Assembly (NCBI GenBank): GCA_045645805.1
Contig: JAZRJL010000020.1
Coordinates: forward strand, 1-28,897
Length of the DNA: 28,897 nt
Source: SIG440 sp045645805
GTDB taxonomy: Bacteria > Bacillota > Clostridia > Monoglobales > Monoglobaceae
Direction: 5' to 3'
The position numbers and the translations under genes were made by a program. Below the pieces are notes generated by a model that was given only the letters and a program-made list of their open reading frames with translations, was not told where the DNA came from and ran no database searches. Positions within the stretch are counted from its first letter, which is position 1, and every line of letters begins with the position of its first letter. Positions 8,555 to 16,339 of the stretch are shown piece by piece.

Positions 8555-9355
8555 ATGTCACAGTCACAGGTTATTGTTATAACTTCCGGCAAGGGCGGTG
8601 TTGGAAAAACTACAACTACTGCAAATTTAGGTGTCGGACTTTCAAAGCTTGGAAAGAAAGTAGTTCTTATTGATACAGATATCGGTCTTCGCAACCTTGA
8701 CGTTGTTCTTGGTCTTGAAAACCGTATAGTATATGATTTGGTAGATGTTGTTACAGGTGTTTGTACTCCTAAGCAGGCTGCAATAAAGGACAAGCGTTTT
8801 GATGGATTGTTTCTTATTCCTGCGGCTCAGACAAAGGATAAGGATGCGGTAACTGTTGAGCAAATGCAGGAGCTTTGCGAAAAGCTTAAAAAAGATTATG
8901 ATTTTATTATTATTGACTGTCCGGCAGGTATCGAGCAAGGCTTCAAAAATGCCATTGCCGGTGCTGACAAGGCTTTGATTGTTACAACGCCTGAGGTGTC
9001 GGCTGTTCGTGATGCTGACAGAATTATAGGTCTTTTAGAGGCAAATGAAATTGAAGAGCATTATCTTATTATCAACAGAATCCGCCCTGATATGGTAAGA
9101 CGTGGGGATATGATGACTGTTGATGATATTATAGATATACTCAATATTGACCTTATAGGTATTGTTCCCGATGACCAGAATATCATTGTTTCAACCAATA
9201 AGGGCGAGCCTGCGGTTGTTAATCCAAAATCTATGGCAGGTCAGGGTTACAGAAATATTACCGAGCGTTTAAACGGCAACAATGTTCCGCTTATGGACCT
9301 TGACGAAAACACCTTCTTTGGAAAACTCAAAAAGATTTTTTCTAAAAAGCAGTAA
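8555..9355 (+). CDS. minD: Septum site-determining protein MinD (ATPase)
   Basis: A 266-residue ParA/MinD-family ATPase. The deviant Walker A is KGGVGKTT (residues 13-20), followed by DTDIGLRNLD (switch region), DCPAGIEQGF and the C-terminal amphipathic helix FFGKLKKIF that binds the membrane. It forms an ATP-dependent membrane dimer that recruits MinC and is released by MinE. The start at ATG 8555 has GGAGG eight bases upstream; an in-frame TTG at 8531 lies between promoter and ribosome site and is not used. Confidence 0.97.
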   Translation: MSQSQVIVITSGKGGVGKTTTTANLGVGLSKLGKKVVLIDTDIGLRNLDVVLGLENRIVYDLVDVVTGVCTPKQAAIKDKRFDGLFLIPAAQTKDKDAVTVEQMQELCEKLKKDYDFIIIDCPAGIEQGFKNAIAGADKALIVTTPEVSAVRDADRIIGLLEANEIEEHYLIINRIRPDMVRRGDMMTVDDIIDILNIDLIGIVPDDQNIIVSTNKGEPAVVNPKSMAGQGYRNITERLNGNNVPLMDLDENTFFGKLKKIFSKKQ

Positions 9356-9398
9356 ATCCTTGTGCACTTTGGATATTTAATTTAAGGAGAGAAAACAA

Positions 9399-9677
9399 AT
9401 GTTGGATTTGTCTAGAATTTTTGGCAGAAAAAACAATTCCAAGGATACGGCAAAGGACAGACTGAAGCTTGTTCTTGTTCACGACAGAGCAAACGTATCA
9501 CCGGAATTTTTGAAAAAAATAAAAGATGAAATTATGCAGGTTCTTGCAAAATATATGGACGTTTCAGATGGTGAGCTTGATATAAACATTACAACAGCTC
9601 AAAGCGAGGATGGAAAATCCAGAGTTCCCGCAATTACAGCAAATATACCCATTAAAAGTATAAAAAATAGCAAATAA
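9399..9677 (+). CDS. minE: Cell division topological specificity factor MinE
   Basis: A 92-residue MinE: N-terminal membrane-targeting and MinD-binding segment (F-G-R-K, then AKDRLKLVLVHDRANVSPE, the usual family signature), and a C-terminal dimerisation half with EIMQVLAKYMDV. It stimulates MinD ATPase and drives the Min oscillation. Presence of MinE rather than DivIVA/MinJ-only topology means an oscillating Min system, as in Clostridium. AAGGAGA lies nine bases ahead of the start, and the gene is 43 bases after minD. Confidence 0.95.
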   Translation: MLDLSRIFGRKNNSKDTAKDRLKLVLVHDRANVSPEFLKKIKDEIMQVLAKYMDVSDGELDINITTAQSEDGKSRVPAITANIPIKSIKNSK

Positions 9678-9699
9678 TTTCTTTATTAGGAGGCAGGAA

Positions 9700-10110
9700 A
9701 TGAACATAGCGTTAATAGCCCATGACAAGAAAAAAGAATTGATGGTTGACTTTTGTATTGCGTACAAAGGTATTTTAAGCAAACATAATCTTTGCGCAAC
9801 CGGTACAACCGGCGGACTTATTTCGGATGCTACAGGACTTTCGGTAAACTTGTTTTTATCAGGGCCCCAGGGCGGCGACCAGCAGATTGGTGCCAGGATT
9901 GCATACAACGAAATTGACCTTGTTCTGTTTTTCCGTGACCCCCTTACTGCACAACCCCACGAGCCTGATGTTTCAGCGCTGTTTAGACTGTGTGATGTAC
10001 ACAACATCCCTCTTGCAACAAACAGTGCAACGGCAGAGGTTTTGATTCAGGGTCTTGAGCGTGGAGATCTTGCTTGGCGTGATATTGTCAACCCTAAAAA
10101 TGCAAGATAA
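9700..10110 (+). CDS. mgsA: Methylglyoxal synthase
   Basis: A 136-residue protein converting dihydroxyacetone phosphate to methylglyoxal and phosphate, a bypass of lower glycolysis. Conserved features are ALIAHDKKK near the N-terminus, the phosphate-binding ATGTTGGLI, GPQGGDQQIGA with the catalytic Asp, DPLTAQPHEPDV with the second Asp/His pair, and PLATNSATAE. It is the usual length. AGGAGG lies six bases upstream, 22 bases after minE. mgsA following the Min genes is common in clostridia, normally with rodA in between; here rodA is missing. Confidence 0.96.
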   Translation: MNIALIAHDKKKELMVDFCIAYKGILSKHNLCATGTTGGLISDATGLSVNLFLSGPQGGDQQIGARIAYNEIDLVLFFRDPLTAQPHEPDVSALFRLCDVHNIPLATNSATAEVLIQGLERGDLAWRDIVNPKNAR

Positions 10111-10140
10111 GCAAAATTTAGAAAAAATTTAAAAAAAGTC

Positions 10141-10169
10141 TTGCATTTTACAAAGATGTGTGATATACT
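10141..10169 (+). promoter_or_regulatory. Extended -10 promoter for rplS
   Basis: TTGCAT (10141-10146), 17-base spacer, TATACT (10164-10169) preceded by TGA (TGN extended -10). It starts the rplS-lepB-rbgA transcript, leaving a leader of roughly 80 bases. Confidence 0.75.
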
Positions 10170-10175
10170 CTATGA

Positions 10176-10258
10176 GTTAATTATGGATAGTCCTCTGCTT
10201 ATTGCTTAATCTGGAAGCAATATGGTATGAATGTCTGAAATAGAAAGGATGTAAAATT
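10176..10258 (+). promoter_or_regulatory. Candidate structured leader of rplS (L19-leader-like)
   Basis: The roughly 80-base untranslated leader contains a perfect eight-pair hairpin, TATTGCTT (10200-10207) with AAGCAATA (10215-10222), loop AATCTGG, ahead of the ribosome site GAAAGGA. Firmicutes often carry an L19-binding autoregulatory leader before rplS; position and structure fit, but I cannot match the consensus from memory, so this is inference. Confidence 0.45.
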
Positions 10259-10600
10259 ATGAACATTTTAGACCAGATCACTCAGGAACAGATCAGAACA
10301 GATCTTCCTCAGCTTAACATTGGTGACACAGTTCGCGTATATGTTAAGGTAAAAGAAGGAAACAGAGAAAGAATTCAGATGTTTGAAGGTACAATTATCA
10401 AAAAGAACCACGGCGGTATCCGTGAAACCTTTACTGTAAGAAGAATCTCTTACGGTGTTGGTGTTGAGAGAACCTTCCCTGTTAATTCACCTAACATTGA
10501 CCGTATCGAGGTTTCAAGACGCGGTAAGGTTAGACGTGCTAAGCTCTACTATCTCCGCGACAGAGTTGGTAAGGCAGCTAAAGTTAAGGAAAGAATTTAA
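10259..10600 (+). CDS. rplS: Large ribosomal subunit protein bL19
   Basis: A complete 113-residue bL19, with the typical PQLNIGDTVRVYVKV start, the basic ERIQMFEGTIIKKN strand, SYGVGVERTFPVNSP loop and the C-terminal RGKVRRAKLYYLRDR. It sits at the 30S-50S interface. It has its own promoter and leader and is followed by a hairpin terminator, so most transcripts may end here, with read-through into lepB. The usual upstream neighbours trmD, rimM and rpsP are absent; mgsA is there instead. Confidence 0.98.
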   Translation: MNILDQITQEQIRTDLPQLNIGDTVRVYVKVKEGNRERIQMFEGTIIKKNHGGIRETFTVRRISYGVGVERTFPVNSPNIDRIEVSRRGKVRRAKLYYLRDRVGKAAKVKERI

Positions 10601-10606
10601 CCAATC

Positions 10607-10643
10607 AATATGGCGGGTATTAGGATTAATACCTGCCATATTT
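10607..10643 (+). terminator. Hairpin after rplS (attenuating terminator)
   Basis: A 16-pair stem (10607-10622 with 10627-10642; one G-T pair at 10615/10634) with a GGAT loop. The T-run after it is short (TTTCATAT), so it probably attenuates rather than stops transcription into lepB, giving more bL19 than signal peptidase. Confidence 0.7.
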
Positions 10644-10673
10644 CATATACATTATTAAAAGGATGTGCAAAAT

Positions 10674-11312
10674 ATGGAAGAATTTGAAAAGAACAACATT
10701 GCTCCCGATGAAGTATCGGTAACAATCAGCGAGGAAAAAGAAGAAAAATTTAACTGGAAGAAGGAAATTATGGATTGGGTTTGGTCAATTGTTGTTGCTT
10801 TGGTTGTTGCTTTTTTACTTCGCAACTATGTACTTACCCTGGCAAAGGTTGATGGACAGTCTATGGAACCGACGCTTCAGCATGCTGACCGCCTTTATGT
10901 AAACAAAGTTGCTTACAAACCGCAAAAAGGTGATGTAATCATTTTTGAGCCCGCATCCGACCCGGGCAGACCTTATATTAAAAGAGTAATTGCAACTGCG
11001 GGTGATACAGTTTATATTGATTTTGAAACAGGCGAGGTTTATGTCAATGACGAGATTATTGATGAGCCTTATATAAACGAGCCTACACACCTTACAGGTT
11101 CATACATCAACTTCCTTAAAATGAGCGGAAATTACAGCAAGGAAAAGCCTATTAAGATTGAAGAAGGCTATTTTTGGGCAATGGGCGACAACCGCAACCA
11201 CAGCAAGGACAGCCGTGAGCTTGGACAGATTCCCGTAGATGAGCTTATAGGTCATGCAACATTTAGATTCTGGCCGCTTAATAATATGGGTACGGTTGAT
11301 TTTGAAGACTAA
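10674..11312 (+). CDS. lepB: Type I signal peptidase
   Basis: A 212-residue single-span signal peptidase of the Gram-positive (SipS) type. A cytoplasmic acidic N-tail of about 30 residues precedes the membrane segment (about 35-53). The nucleophile is S63 in GQSMEPTL, the general base K103 in YIKRVIATAGD, and the box E motif GDNRNHSKDSR is near residue 170. It removes signal peptides from exported preproteins at the outer face of the membrane. ATG 10674 is chosen because AAAAGGA lies ten bases upstream; the GTG at 10665 falls too close to that site. Gene order rplS-lepB-rbgA-rnhB is widely conserved in Firmicutes. Confidence 0.95.
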   Translation: MEEFEKNNIAPDEVSVTISEEKEEKFNWKKEIMDWVWSIVVALVVAFLLRNYVLTLAKVDGQSMEPTLQHADRLYVNKVAYKPQKGDVIIFEPASDPGRPYIKRVIATAGDTVYIDFETGEVYVNDEIIDEPYINEPTHLTGSYINFLKMSGNYSKEKPIKIEEGYFWAMGDNRNHSKDSRELGQIPVDELIGHATFRFWPLNNMGTVDFED

Positions 11313-11328
11313 AAAGATGAGGTAAAAT

Positions 11329-12180
11329 ATGGTTTTACAATGGTTTCCCGGACATATGGCAAAAACACGCAGGCTTATTACTGATTGCTTAAAGCTTGTG
11401 GATGTTGTGATTGAGCTTGTTGATGCAAGACTTCCGTTGTCATCACGAAATCCGGAGATAGACAAAATTGTTGGACAAAGACCAAGGGTTCTTGTTTTAA
11501 ATAAATCCGATATTGCGGACAGTGATGCAAATCAAAAATGGCTCAGTTTTTTTGAAAAACAGGGTGTTACTGCAATACTGATGGACAGCCAGTCGGGAAA
11601 AGGTATGAAAAATCTTGACAGTGCTATTGAAAAGGTCCTTGCTGAAAAGCTTGAACGTGAGCGAAGCAAGGGTATCAATCGCAGTACCTTTAAAATGATG
11701 GTTGTGGGTATCCCCAATGTGGGTAAATCCTCGTTTATAAACAGACTTTCGGGCAGGGCGGCAGCAAAGGTTGGCGACAGACCGGGTATTACAACAGCCA
11801 AACAATGGATAAAGGTGGCAGGCAAATACGAAATGCTTGATACACCTGGTATATTGTGGCCCAAATTTGAAGACCCCGAGGTTGCAAAGCGGATTGCTTA
11901 TACCGGCGGTATCAAGGATGAGATTATGGATATTGAAGAGCTGGCATATTATCTTATCGGCTTTTTAAGACAGAACTATCCTGATATGCTGAAAGAGCGT
12001 TTTAAGCTTACTGAAAATCTTGATTTATACGAAGATTTTGATATTGTTGAGCTTATCGGAAAGAAACGAGGCTGCATTGTATCAGGTGGTAATGTTGATA
12101 CTTTAAGAGCATCAAATCTTATTCTTGATGAGTTCAGGTCAGCAAAAATAGGAAGAATTACGCTTGAATTTCCCGGATAA
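11329..12180 (+). CDS. rbgA: Ribosome biogenesis GTPase RbgA (YlqF)
   Basis: A 283-residue circularly permuted GTPase. The G4 motif NKSD (58-61) comes before G1 GIPNVGKSS (127-135) and G3 DTPG (171-174), the order that defines the YlqF/YawG family. The N-terminus QWFPGHMAKT is also diagnostic. A C-terminal helical domain (from about 190) contacts the 50S precursor. It promotes late assembly of the 50S subunit in Firmicutes, including incorporation of uL16. It begins 16 bases after lepB and is followed by an intrinsic terminator. Confidence 0.96.
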   Translation: MVLQWFPGHMAKTRRLITDCLKLVDVVIELVDARLPLSSRNPEIDKIVGQRPRVLVLNKSDIADSDANQKWLSFFEKQGVTAILMDSQSGKGMKNLDSAIEKVLAEKLERERSKGINRSTFKMMVVGIPNVGKSSFINRLSGRAAAKVGDRPGITTAKQWIKVAGKYEMLDTPGILWPKFEDPEVAKRIAYTGGIKDEIMDIEELAYYLIGFLRQNYPDMLKERFKLTENLDLYEDFDIVELIGKKRGCIVSGGNVDTLRASNLILDEFRSAKIGRITLEFPG

Positions 12181-12193
12181 GGGTATAAGACTT

Positions 12194-12231
12194 AACAAAG
12201 GGTGATGCTTAATGCAACACCCTTTGTTTTT
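12194..12231 (+). terminator. Intrinsic terminator after rbgA, directly before the rnhB ribosome site
   Basis: Perfect 11-pair stem AACAAAGGGTG (12194-12204) with CACCCTTTGTT (12218-12228), 13-base loop, then T-run to 12231. The rnhB Shine-Dalgarno AAAGGAG begins at the next base, so the element can act as a partial terminator between rbgA and rnhB. No clear new promoter is seen between it and rnhB, so read-through must supply that gene. Confidence 0.8.
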
Positions 12232-12247
12232 AAAGGAGAAGAAGTTT

Positions 12248-12853
12248 ATGAAAGAAATTGAAAACTTAATTTATGAAAAAGGCTTTAAAAATATTGCAGG
12301 TGTTGACGAAGCAGGCCGAGGCCCATTGGCAGGACCCGTATGTGCAGCAGCCGTTATTTTGCCAAAGGACATAGAAATAGAAGGAATAAATGATTCAAAA
12401 AAGCTTTCGGCAAAAAAAAGAGATTTGCTTTTTGATGAAATCTGTAAAAAAGCAGTTGCATATTCTATTGAATTTGTGGGTCCTGATGTTATTGACGATA
12501 TAAATATCAGGCAGGCTACTGCACTTGCGATGCATAATGCAGTTGCAAACCTTGATGTTCCGGCTGATTATGTGATTATAGACGGAAATGATAATATTCC
12601 GTATGATATACCTTATCAGTACGTAATAAAGGGCGACGCAAAATCACAAACTATTGCTGCGGCGTCTATTCTTGCAAAGGTAAGCAGAGACCGGCTTATG
12701 GTGGAATTGGATGCTGAATATCCTGAATATGAGTTTAAAAAGCACAAGGGCTACGGCACAAAAGCTCATATGGAAGCAATACGAAAGTATGGTATAAGCA
12801 AGGTGCACAGGAACTCATTTATGACGGCAAAGGTTTTGGGTAAGGACAAATGA
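12248..12853 (+). CDS. rnhB: Ribonuclease HII
   Basis: A 201-residue RNase HII. The catalytic acidic residues lie in GVDEAGRGPLAGPV (Asp and Glu, residues 18-19), IDGND (about 115) and the KVSRD segment (about 145); DSKKLSAKKRD and KHKGYGTKAH are the other family blocks. It cleaves RNA of RNA-DNA hybrids and starts removal of single ribonucleotides from DNA. ATG 12248 has AAAGGAG nine bases upstream; an in-frame ATG at 12212 lies inside the terminator loop and is rejected. It overlaps the next gene by four bases (ATGA). Confidence 0.96.
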   Translation: MKEIENLIYEKGFKNIAGVDEAGRGPLAGPVCAAAVILPKDIEIEGINDSKKLSAKKRDLLFDEICKKAVAYSIEFVGPDVIDDINIRQATALAMHNAVANLDVPADYVIIDGNDNIPYDIPYQYVIKGDAKSQTIAAASILAKVSRDRLMVELDAEYPEYEFKKHKGYGTKAHMEAIRKYGISKVHRNSFMTAKVLGKDK

Positions 12854-13233
12854 TAAGGGGTATTTATAACAAAATTACCGGACAATGCGGCGAGGATGCT
12901 GCAGCAGAATTTTTGAAGAAAAAGAAATATAGTATTATAGAACGCAATTATAAAAATAAAATTGGTGAAATTGACATAATTGCAAAAACGAAAACAGACC
13001 TTGTTTTTGTGGAAGTAAAAACCCGAAGCTCCGAAAAATTTGGAACACCGGCTGAGGCGGTTACATATTATAAAAAACAAAAGATTGTAAATACAGCAAA
13101 ATATTTTCTTATGAAAAACCCTACTGAACTTAATATAAGCTTTGATATTGTTGAGGTTTACGGAAAATTTGACGGTGCAAAATTTGTTTGTGAAAATATA
13201 AATCATTATCCTTATGCCTTTGAGGAGGTTTAA
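12850..13233 (+). CDS. UPF0102 family protein (YraN, nuclease-like fold)
   Basis: A 127-residue YraN protein with the conserved pattern G-x-x-G-E-D-A-A-A-x-F-L, then YKNKIGEIDIIAK and FVEVKTRSS. The E-x-D-x(n)-E-V-K arrangement is that of the PD-(D/E)XK-like nuclease fold; no enzymatic role is firmly proved. It overlaps rnhB by four bases and is the usual next gene in this block across Firmicutes. The basic C-terminal half (YYKKQKIV) would suit nucleic-acid binding. Confidence 0.9.
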   Translation: MIRGIYNKITGQCGEDAAAEFLKKKKYSIIERNYKNKIGEIDIIAKTKTDLVFVEVKTRSSEKFGTPAEAVTYYKKQKIVNTAKYFLMKNPTELNISFDIVEVYGKFDGAKFVCENINHYPYAFEEV

Positions 13234-13236
13234 TAT

Positions 13237-14169
13237 TTGGTGTATACCTTTTTTGATGCACATTGCGACACAATACAAAAGCTGTGTGATACTAAGCAGA
13301 ATTTGTTTGAAAATAATTGCCATATATCCCTTAAGGATATGATTAAAAACCGACATATTCAGGTTTTTGCTACATTTATTGATAAGAAAAATGATATATT
13401 GCTTCCCTTTGATAGAGCAAATCAATTAATAGATTACTATTATTCACAGCTTGAAAAATATTCAAAATATATTTTTCATTGCAATACAACAAAAGATGCA
13501 AAATCAGCTGTAAATTGCGGTAAAACAGCATCGTTTTTGTCGATCGAGGGCGGTGAGGCTTTAAAAGGGAGAATAGAAAATCTTTATTATTTTTATAAAA
13601 GAGGGGTCAGGCTTATCACTTTGACCTGGAATTATGAAAATGAGCTTTGTGACGGTATTGGAGTGGAAGAAGGAAACGGTCTTACTGATTTCGGGAAAGA
13701 TGTTGTAAAGGAAATGAACCGTCTTGGAATTGTTATTGATGTTTCGCACATATCGGTTAAAGGGTTTTGGGATGTTCTTGAAACAACAAAAAAACCGATA
13801 GTTGCAAGTCATTCAAATATATTTGGGATTAAAAGCCATAAACGGAATTTAAATTGTGAACAAATTGAGGCTATTATAAAAAATAACGGTTGTATTGGAA
13901 TAAATTTTTACAGCGAATTTCTTTCTGACGGCATATGTAAGATTTCTGATATAATAAGGCATATCGAGTATATTCTTTCACTTGGAGGCGAAAATAATAT
14001 TGGTTTTGGTTCTGACTTTGACGGAATGGATTTGCTTCCTGAAGAAATACGAGGAATAGCAGACATTGAAAAGCTGCCCGAGGAATTGCTGAAAATTGGA
14101 TATTCGGAAAAATTAGTCAAAAAAATAACTCACGAAAACTTTTTAAGAGTGCTAAATGACGTATTTTAG
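13237..14169 (+). CDS. Membrane dipeptidase family (peptidase M19) protein
   Basis: A 310-residue zinc metallohydrolase of the renal dipeptidase family. Ligand motifs: DAHCDT near the N-terminus (His9 and Asp11 counting from TTG), SIEGGEAL with the bridging Glu near 103, VIDVSHIS and PIVASHSN with two His, and NIGFGSDFDGMD with the terminal Asp. It hydrolyses dipeptides, probably including D-containing ones, in the cytosol as no signal peptide is seen. A strong GAGGAGG inside the end of yraN serves either TTG 13237 or GTG 13240. The gene closes the rplS-to-yraN transcript; a new promoter follows. Confidence 0.88.
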   Translation: MVYTFFDAHCDTIQKLCDTKQNLFENNCHISLKDMIKNRHIQVFATFIDKKNDILLPFDRANQLIDYYYSQLEKYSKYIFHCNTTKDAKSAVNCGKTASFLSIEGGEALKGRIENLYYFYKRGVRLITLTWNYENELCDGIGVEEGNGLTDFGKDVVKEMNRLGIVIDVSHISVKGFWDVLETTKKPIVASHSNIFGIKSHKRNLNCEQIEAIIKNNGCIGINFYSEFLSDGICKISDIIRHIEYILSLGGENNIGFGSDFDGMDLLPEEIRGIADIEKLPEELLKIGYSEKLVKKITHENFLRVLNDVF

Positions 14170-14188
14170 CAAAAAATACTAAAAACTC

Positions 14189-14217
14189 TTGAAATTTATT
14201 TTATTTTGTATTACAAT
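14189..14217 (+). promoter_or_regulatory. Sigma-A type promoter for the aminotransferase operon
   Basis: TTGAAA (14189-14194), 17-base spacer, TACAAT (14212-14217). The ribosome site GGAGG follows some 25 bases later, before ATG 14254. It probably drives the aminotransferase and proC together. Confidence 0.75.
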
Positions 14218-14253
14218 AAAATTTAGCTATTTTTAGAATTATGGAGGAATAAG

Positions 14254-15450
14254 ATGCAAACGTATATTTCAGAGAAAGCTAAGGCCATTACGCCTTCACC
14301 AACATTGTCACTTGATGCAAAGTACAAGCAGATGCAAAAGGACGGTATTCCTGTTGTTGGTTTTGGTGCCGGTGAGCCTGATTTCAATACACCGGATAAT
14401 ATTAAAATGGCTGCAGTAAGGGCTATTGAAAACAACATTACAAAATACACACCTGCATCAGGAACTATCGAGCTTAAAAAAGCGATTTGTCAGAAATTTA
14501 AAAATGACCATGGTCTGGAATACGGAATTGAAAATATTGTTGTAAGCAATGGCGGAAAGCATTCGCTTACAAATATATTTATGGCTATTTGTGAAGACGG
14601 CGATGAGGTTATTATCCCTGCACCGTTCTGGGTAAGCTATCCCGAAATGGTAAAAATGGCTGGTGGCGTTCCTAAGTTTTTGGAAACAACTGAAGAAAAT
14701 GATTTTAAATTCAGCCCTGACGAACTTGAAGCGTTTATTACAGACAAAACCCGTGCTTTGGTTCTTAATACACCAAGCAATCCGACAGGTATGGTTTATG
14801 ATGAGGATACCCTTGCGGAAATTGCAAAAATTGCCGTTAAACATAATATTTATGTAATTATGGACGAAATTTATGAAAAGCTTGTATATGAGGGTGCACA
14901 TAAGAATATTGCTACTTTTGGTGATGACATCAAAGACCTTACTATTACGGTAAACGGTATGGCAAAAGCATATGCAATGACGGGCTGGAGAATTGGTTTT
15001 ACTGCTTCAAATGCAGCTGTTGCAAAGGCAATGTCAAATATCCAGAGCCATGCAACATCAAACCCCAACTCAATTGCACAGGCTGCATCTGTTGAGGCTC
15101 TTCTCGGTGACCAGTCATCTATTGATGTAATGCGTGCTGAATACATTAAACGCCGTGATTATATGGTCGAAAGAATAAACTCAATTGATGGTATCAGCTG
15201 TCGCAAGCCTAATGGTGCGTTTTATATATTTATGAATGTTCGCGAGCTTTTAAAGACCGAGCATTATGGTAAAAAGTTTAACTCTGCAAGCGAGCTTTGT
15301 GATGATATTCTTGAACGGGCATTGGTTGCACTTGTGCCAAGCGAAGGATTTGGCATTGACGGTTACGTAAGACTTTCATATGCAACATCTATGGAAAATA
15401 TTATTGAAGGTCTTGACAGAATAGAGAAATATATTAAAAATCAGTTTTAA
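14254..15450 (+). CDS. Pyridoxal phosphate-dependent aminotransferase (aspartate aminotransferase type, class I)
   Basis: A 398-residue fold type I aminotransferase. The PLP Schiff-base lysine is K238 (NGMAKAYAMTGWRIGF), with D204 (VIMDEIYEKL) pairing the pyridine nitrogen, N176 (LNTPSNPTG) at the cofactor and the substrate arginine in YVRLSYA near residue 378. GAGEPDFNTP near 40 and KYTPASG near 65 place it in subgroup I-beta/I-gamma with Bacillus AspB. It exchanges amino groups between aspartate (or a related amino acid) and 2-oxoglutarate. The next gene, proC, is 14 bases away, so it may feed an amino-acid biosynthesis route; exact substrate is inferred. Confidence 0.9.
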   Translation: MQTYISEKAKAITPSPTLSLDAKYKQMQKDGIPVVGFGAGEPDFNTPDNIKMAAVRAIENNITKYTPASGTIELKKAICQKFKNDHGLEYGIENIVVSNGGKHSLTNIFMAICEDGDEVIIPAPFWVSYPEMVKMAGGVPKFLETTEENDFKFSPDELEAFITDKTRALVLNTPSNPTGMVYDEDTLAEIAKIAVKHNIYVIMDEIYEKLVYEGAHKNIATFGDDIKDLTITVNGMAKAYAMTGWRIGFTASNAAVAKAMSNIQSHATSNPNSIAQAASVEALLGDQSSIDVMRAEYIKRRDYMVERINSIDGISCRKPNGAFYIFMNVRELLKTEHYGKKFNSASELCDDILERALVALVPSEGFGIDGYVRLSYATSMENIIEGLDRIEKYIKNQF

Positions 15451-15464
15451 AAGGAATGGTTAAA

Positions 15465-16262
15465 ATGAACATCGGGTTTATCGGTTCGGGCAATATGTCA
15501 ACAGCTCTGGCAAAGGGGTTTCTTGAATCAGGAACAGTTGATGCCCAAAATCTTTTTGTCAGTGACAAATCGCCGGAATGCCTTAAAAAATGGGAAAATT
15601 TTGGAGTTAAAACCTCGATTTATAATACCGATGTCTGCAAAGCCTCGGATGTGGTTATCTTTGCAGTTAAACCCAATGTTCTTCCAATCGTTCTTGAAGA
15701 GATAAAAGAATTTGCAAAGGACAAGCTTTTGATTTCAATTGCTGCAGGTGTTACCCTTGCGACAATTGAAAAAATTCTTGGCAGTGATGCAAGGGTTATA
15801 CGTGTTATGCCCAATACTCCTGCTCAGGTTGGCTGTGGAATGTCTGTTCTTTCGCCAAATAAAAATGTTTCAGATAAGGACCTCTCATTTGCCAGGGAGC
15901 TTTTCTCAAAAATCGGTTGTGAATGTGTTCTTGATGAAAAATATATAAATGCAGCAACAGCTCTTCACGGCAGCAGTCCGGCGTATGTTTATATGCTTAT
16001 TGATGCTATGGCTGACAGCGGTGTCAAATACGGTATCCCTAAAAATATCAGTCTTATGCTTTCTGCAAAGGCTGTTGAGGGGGCGGCGAAAATGATTCTT
16101 GAAACCGACACCCATCCCCAGGCATTGAAGGATGCGGTATGCTCACCGGGCGGTACTACTATTGCTGCAGTTCTTGAACTTGAAAAAGAGGGGTTTTCTT
16201 CGGCAGTTTCAAAGGCGATTGATGCCTGCGTAAAAAAAGCTGATGAAATGTCGCAAAAATAG
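15465..16262 (+). CDS. proC: Pyrroline-5-carboxylate reductase
   Basis: A 265-residue enzyme reducing pyrroline-5-carboxylate to proline with NAD(P)H. It shows the Rossmann GFIGSGNM motif at the N-terminus, VIFAVKPN, RVMPNTPAQVG, GSSPAYVYMLIDAMAD and the C-terminal SPGGTTIAA signature. ATG 15465 is used because AAAAGGA lies ten bases upstream; the ATG at 15456 is only one base from that site. No proA or proB is nearby, so proline may also come from ornithine or the genes lie elsewhere. Confidence 0.95.
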   Translation: MNIGFIGSGNMSTALAKGFLESGTVDAQNLFVSDKSPECLKKWENFGVKTSIYNTDVCKASDVVIFAVKPNVLPIVLEEIKEFAKDKLLISIAAGVTLATIEKILGSDARVIRVMPNTPAQVGCGMSVLSPNKNVSDKDLSFARELFSKIGCECVLDEKYINAATALHGSSPAYVYMLIDAMADSGVKYGIPKNISLMLSAKAVEGAAKMILETDTHPQALKDAVCSPGGTTIAAVLELEKEGFSSAVSKAIDACVKKADEMSQK

Positions 16263-16293
16263 TTCATAAAATAAAAATTTCTTTCATATCCTT

Positions 16294-16323
16294 AAAAAGG
16301 CGGACAAGTAATCCGTACTTTTA
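16294..16323 (+). terminator. Weak hairpin between proC and spoIIM
   Basis: An A-rich arm AAAAG and CGGA pair with TCCG and CTTTT around a CAAGTAA loop (16295-16322), with one internal mismatch. It resembles a weak terminator or attenuator before the spoIIM ribosome site AGGAG (16326-16330). Stability is low and no promoter was recognised after it. Confidence 0.35.
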
Positions 16324-16339
16324 ACAGGAGCGGAAGAAA

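Noticed and set aside
9564..10007. Minus-strand ORF of 147 codons across minE and mgsA
   Set aside because: Spans two clear genes and the gap between them on the opposite strand; composition is typical of shadow frames.
2592..10110. The maf-mreBCD-PBP2-min-mgsA cluster as a novel system
   Set aside because: Gene content and order are well known in clostridia; only the missing rodA and the palindrome cluster are unusual.
12766..13425. Minus-strand ORF of 219 codons opposite rnhB and yraN
   Set aside because: It lies fully against recognised genes, its residues are Phe/Ile/Asn/Lys-rich as expected from an AT-rich antisense frame, and it has no family pattern.
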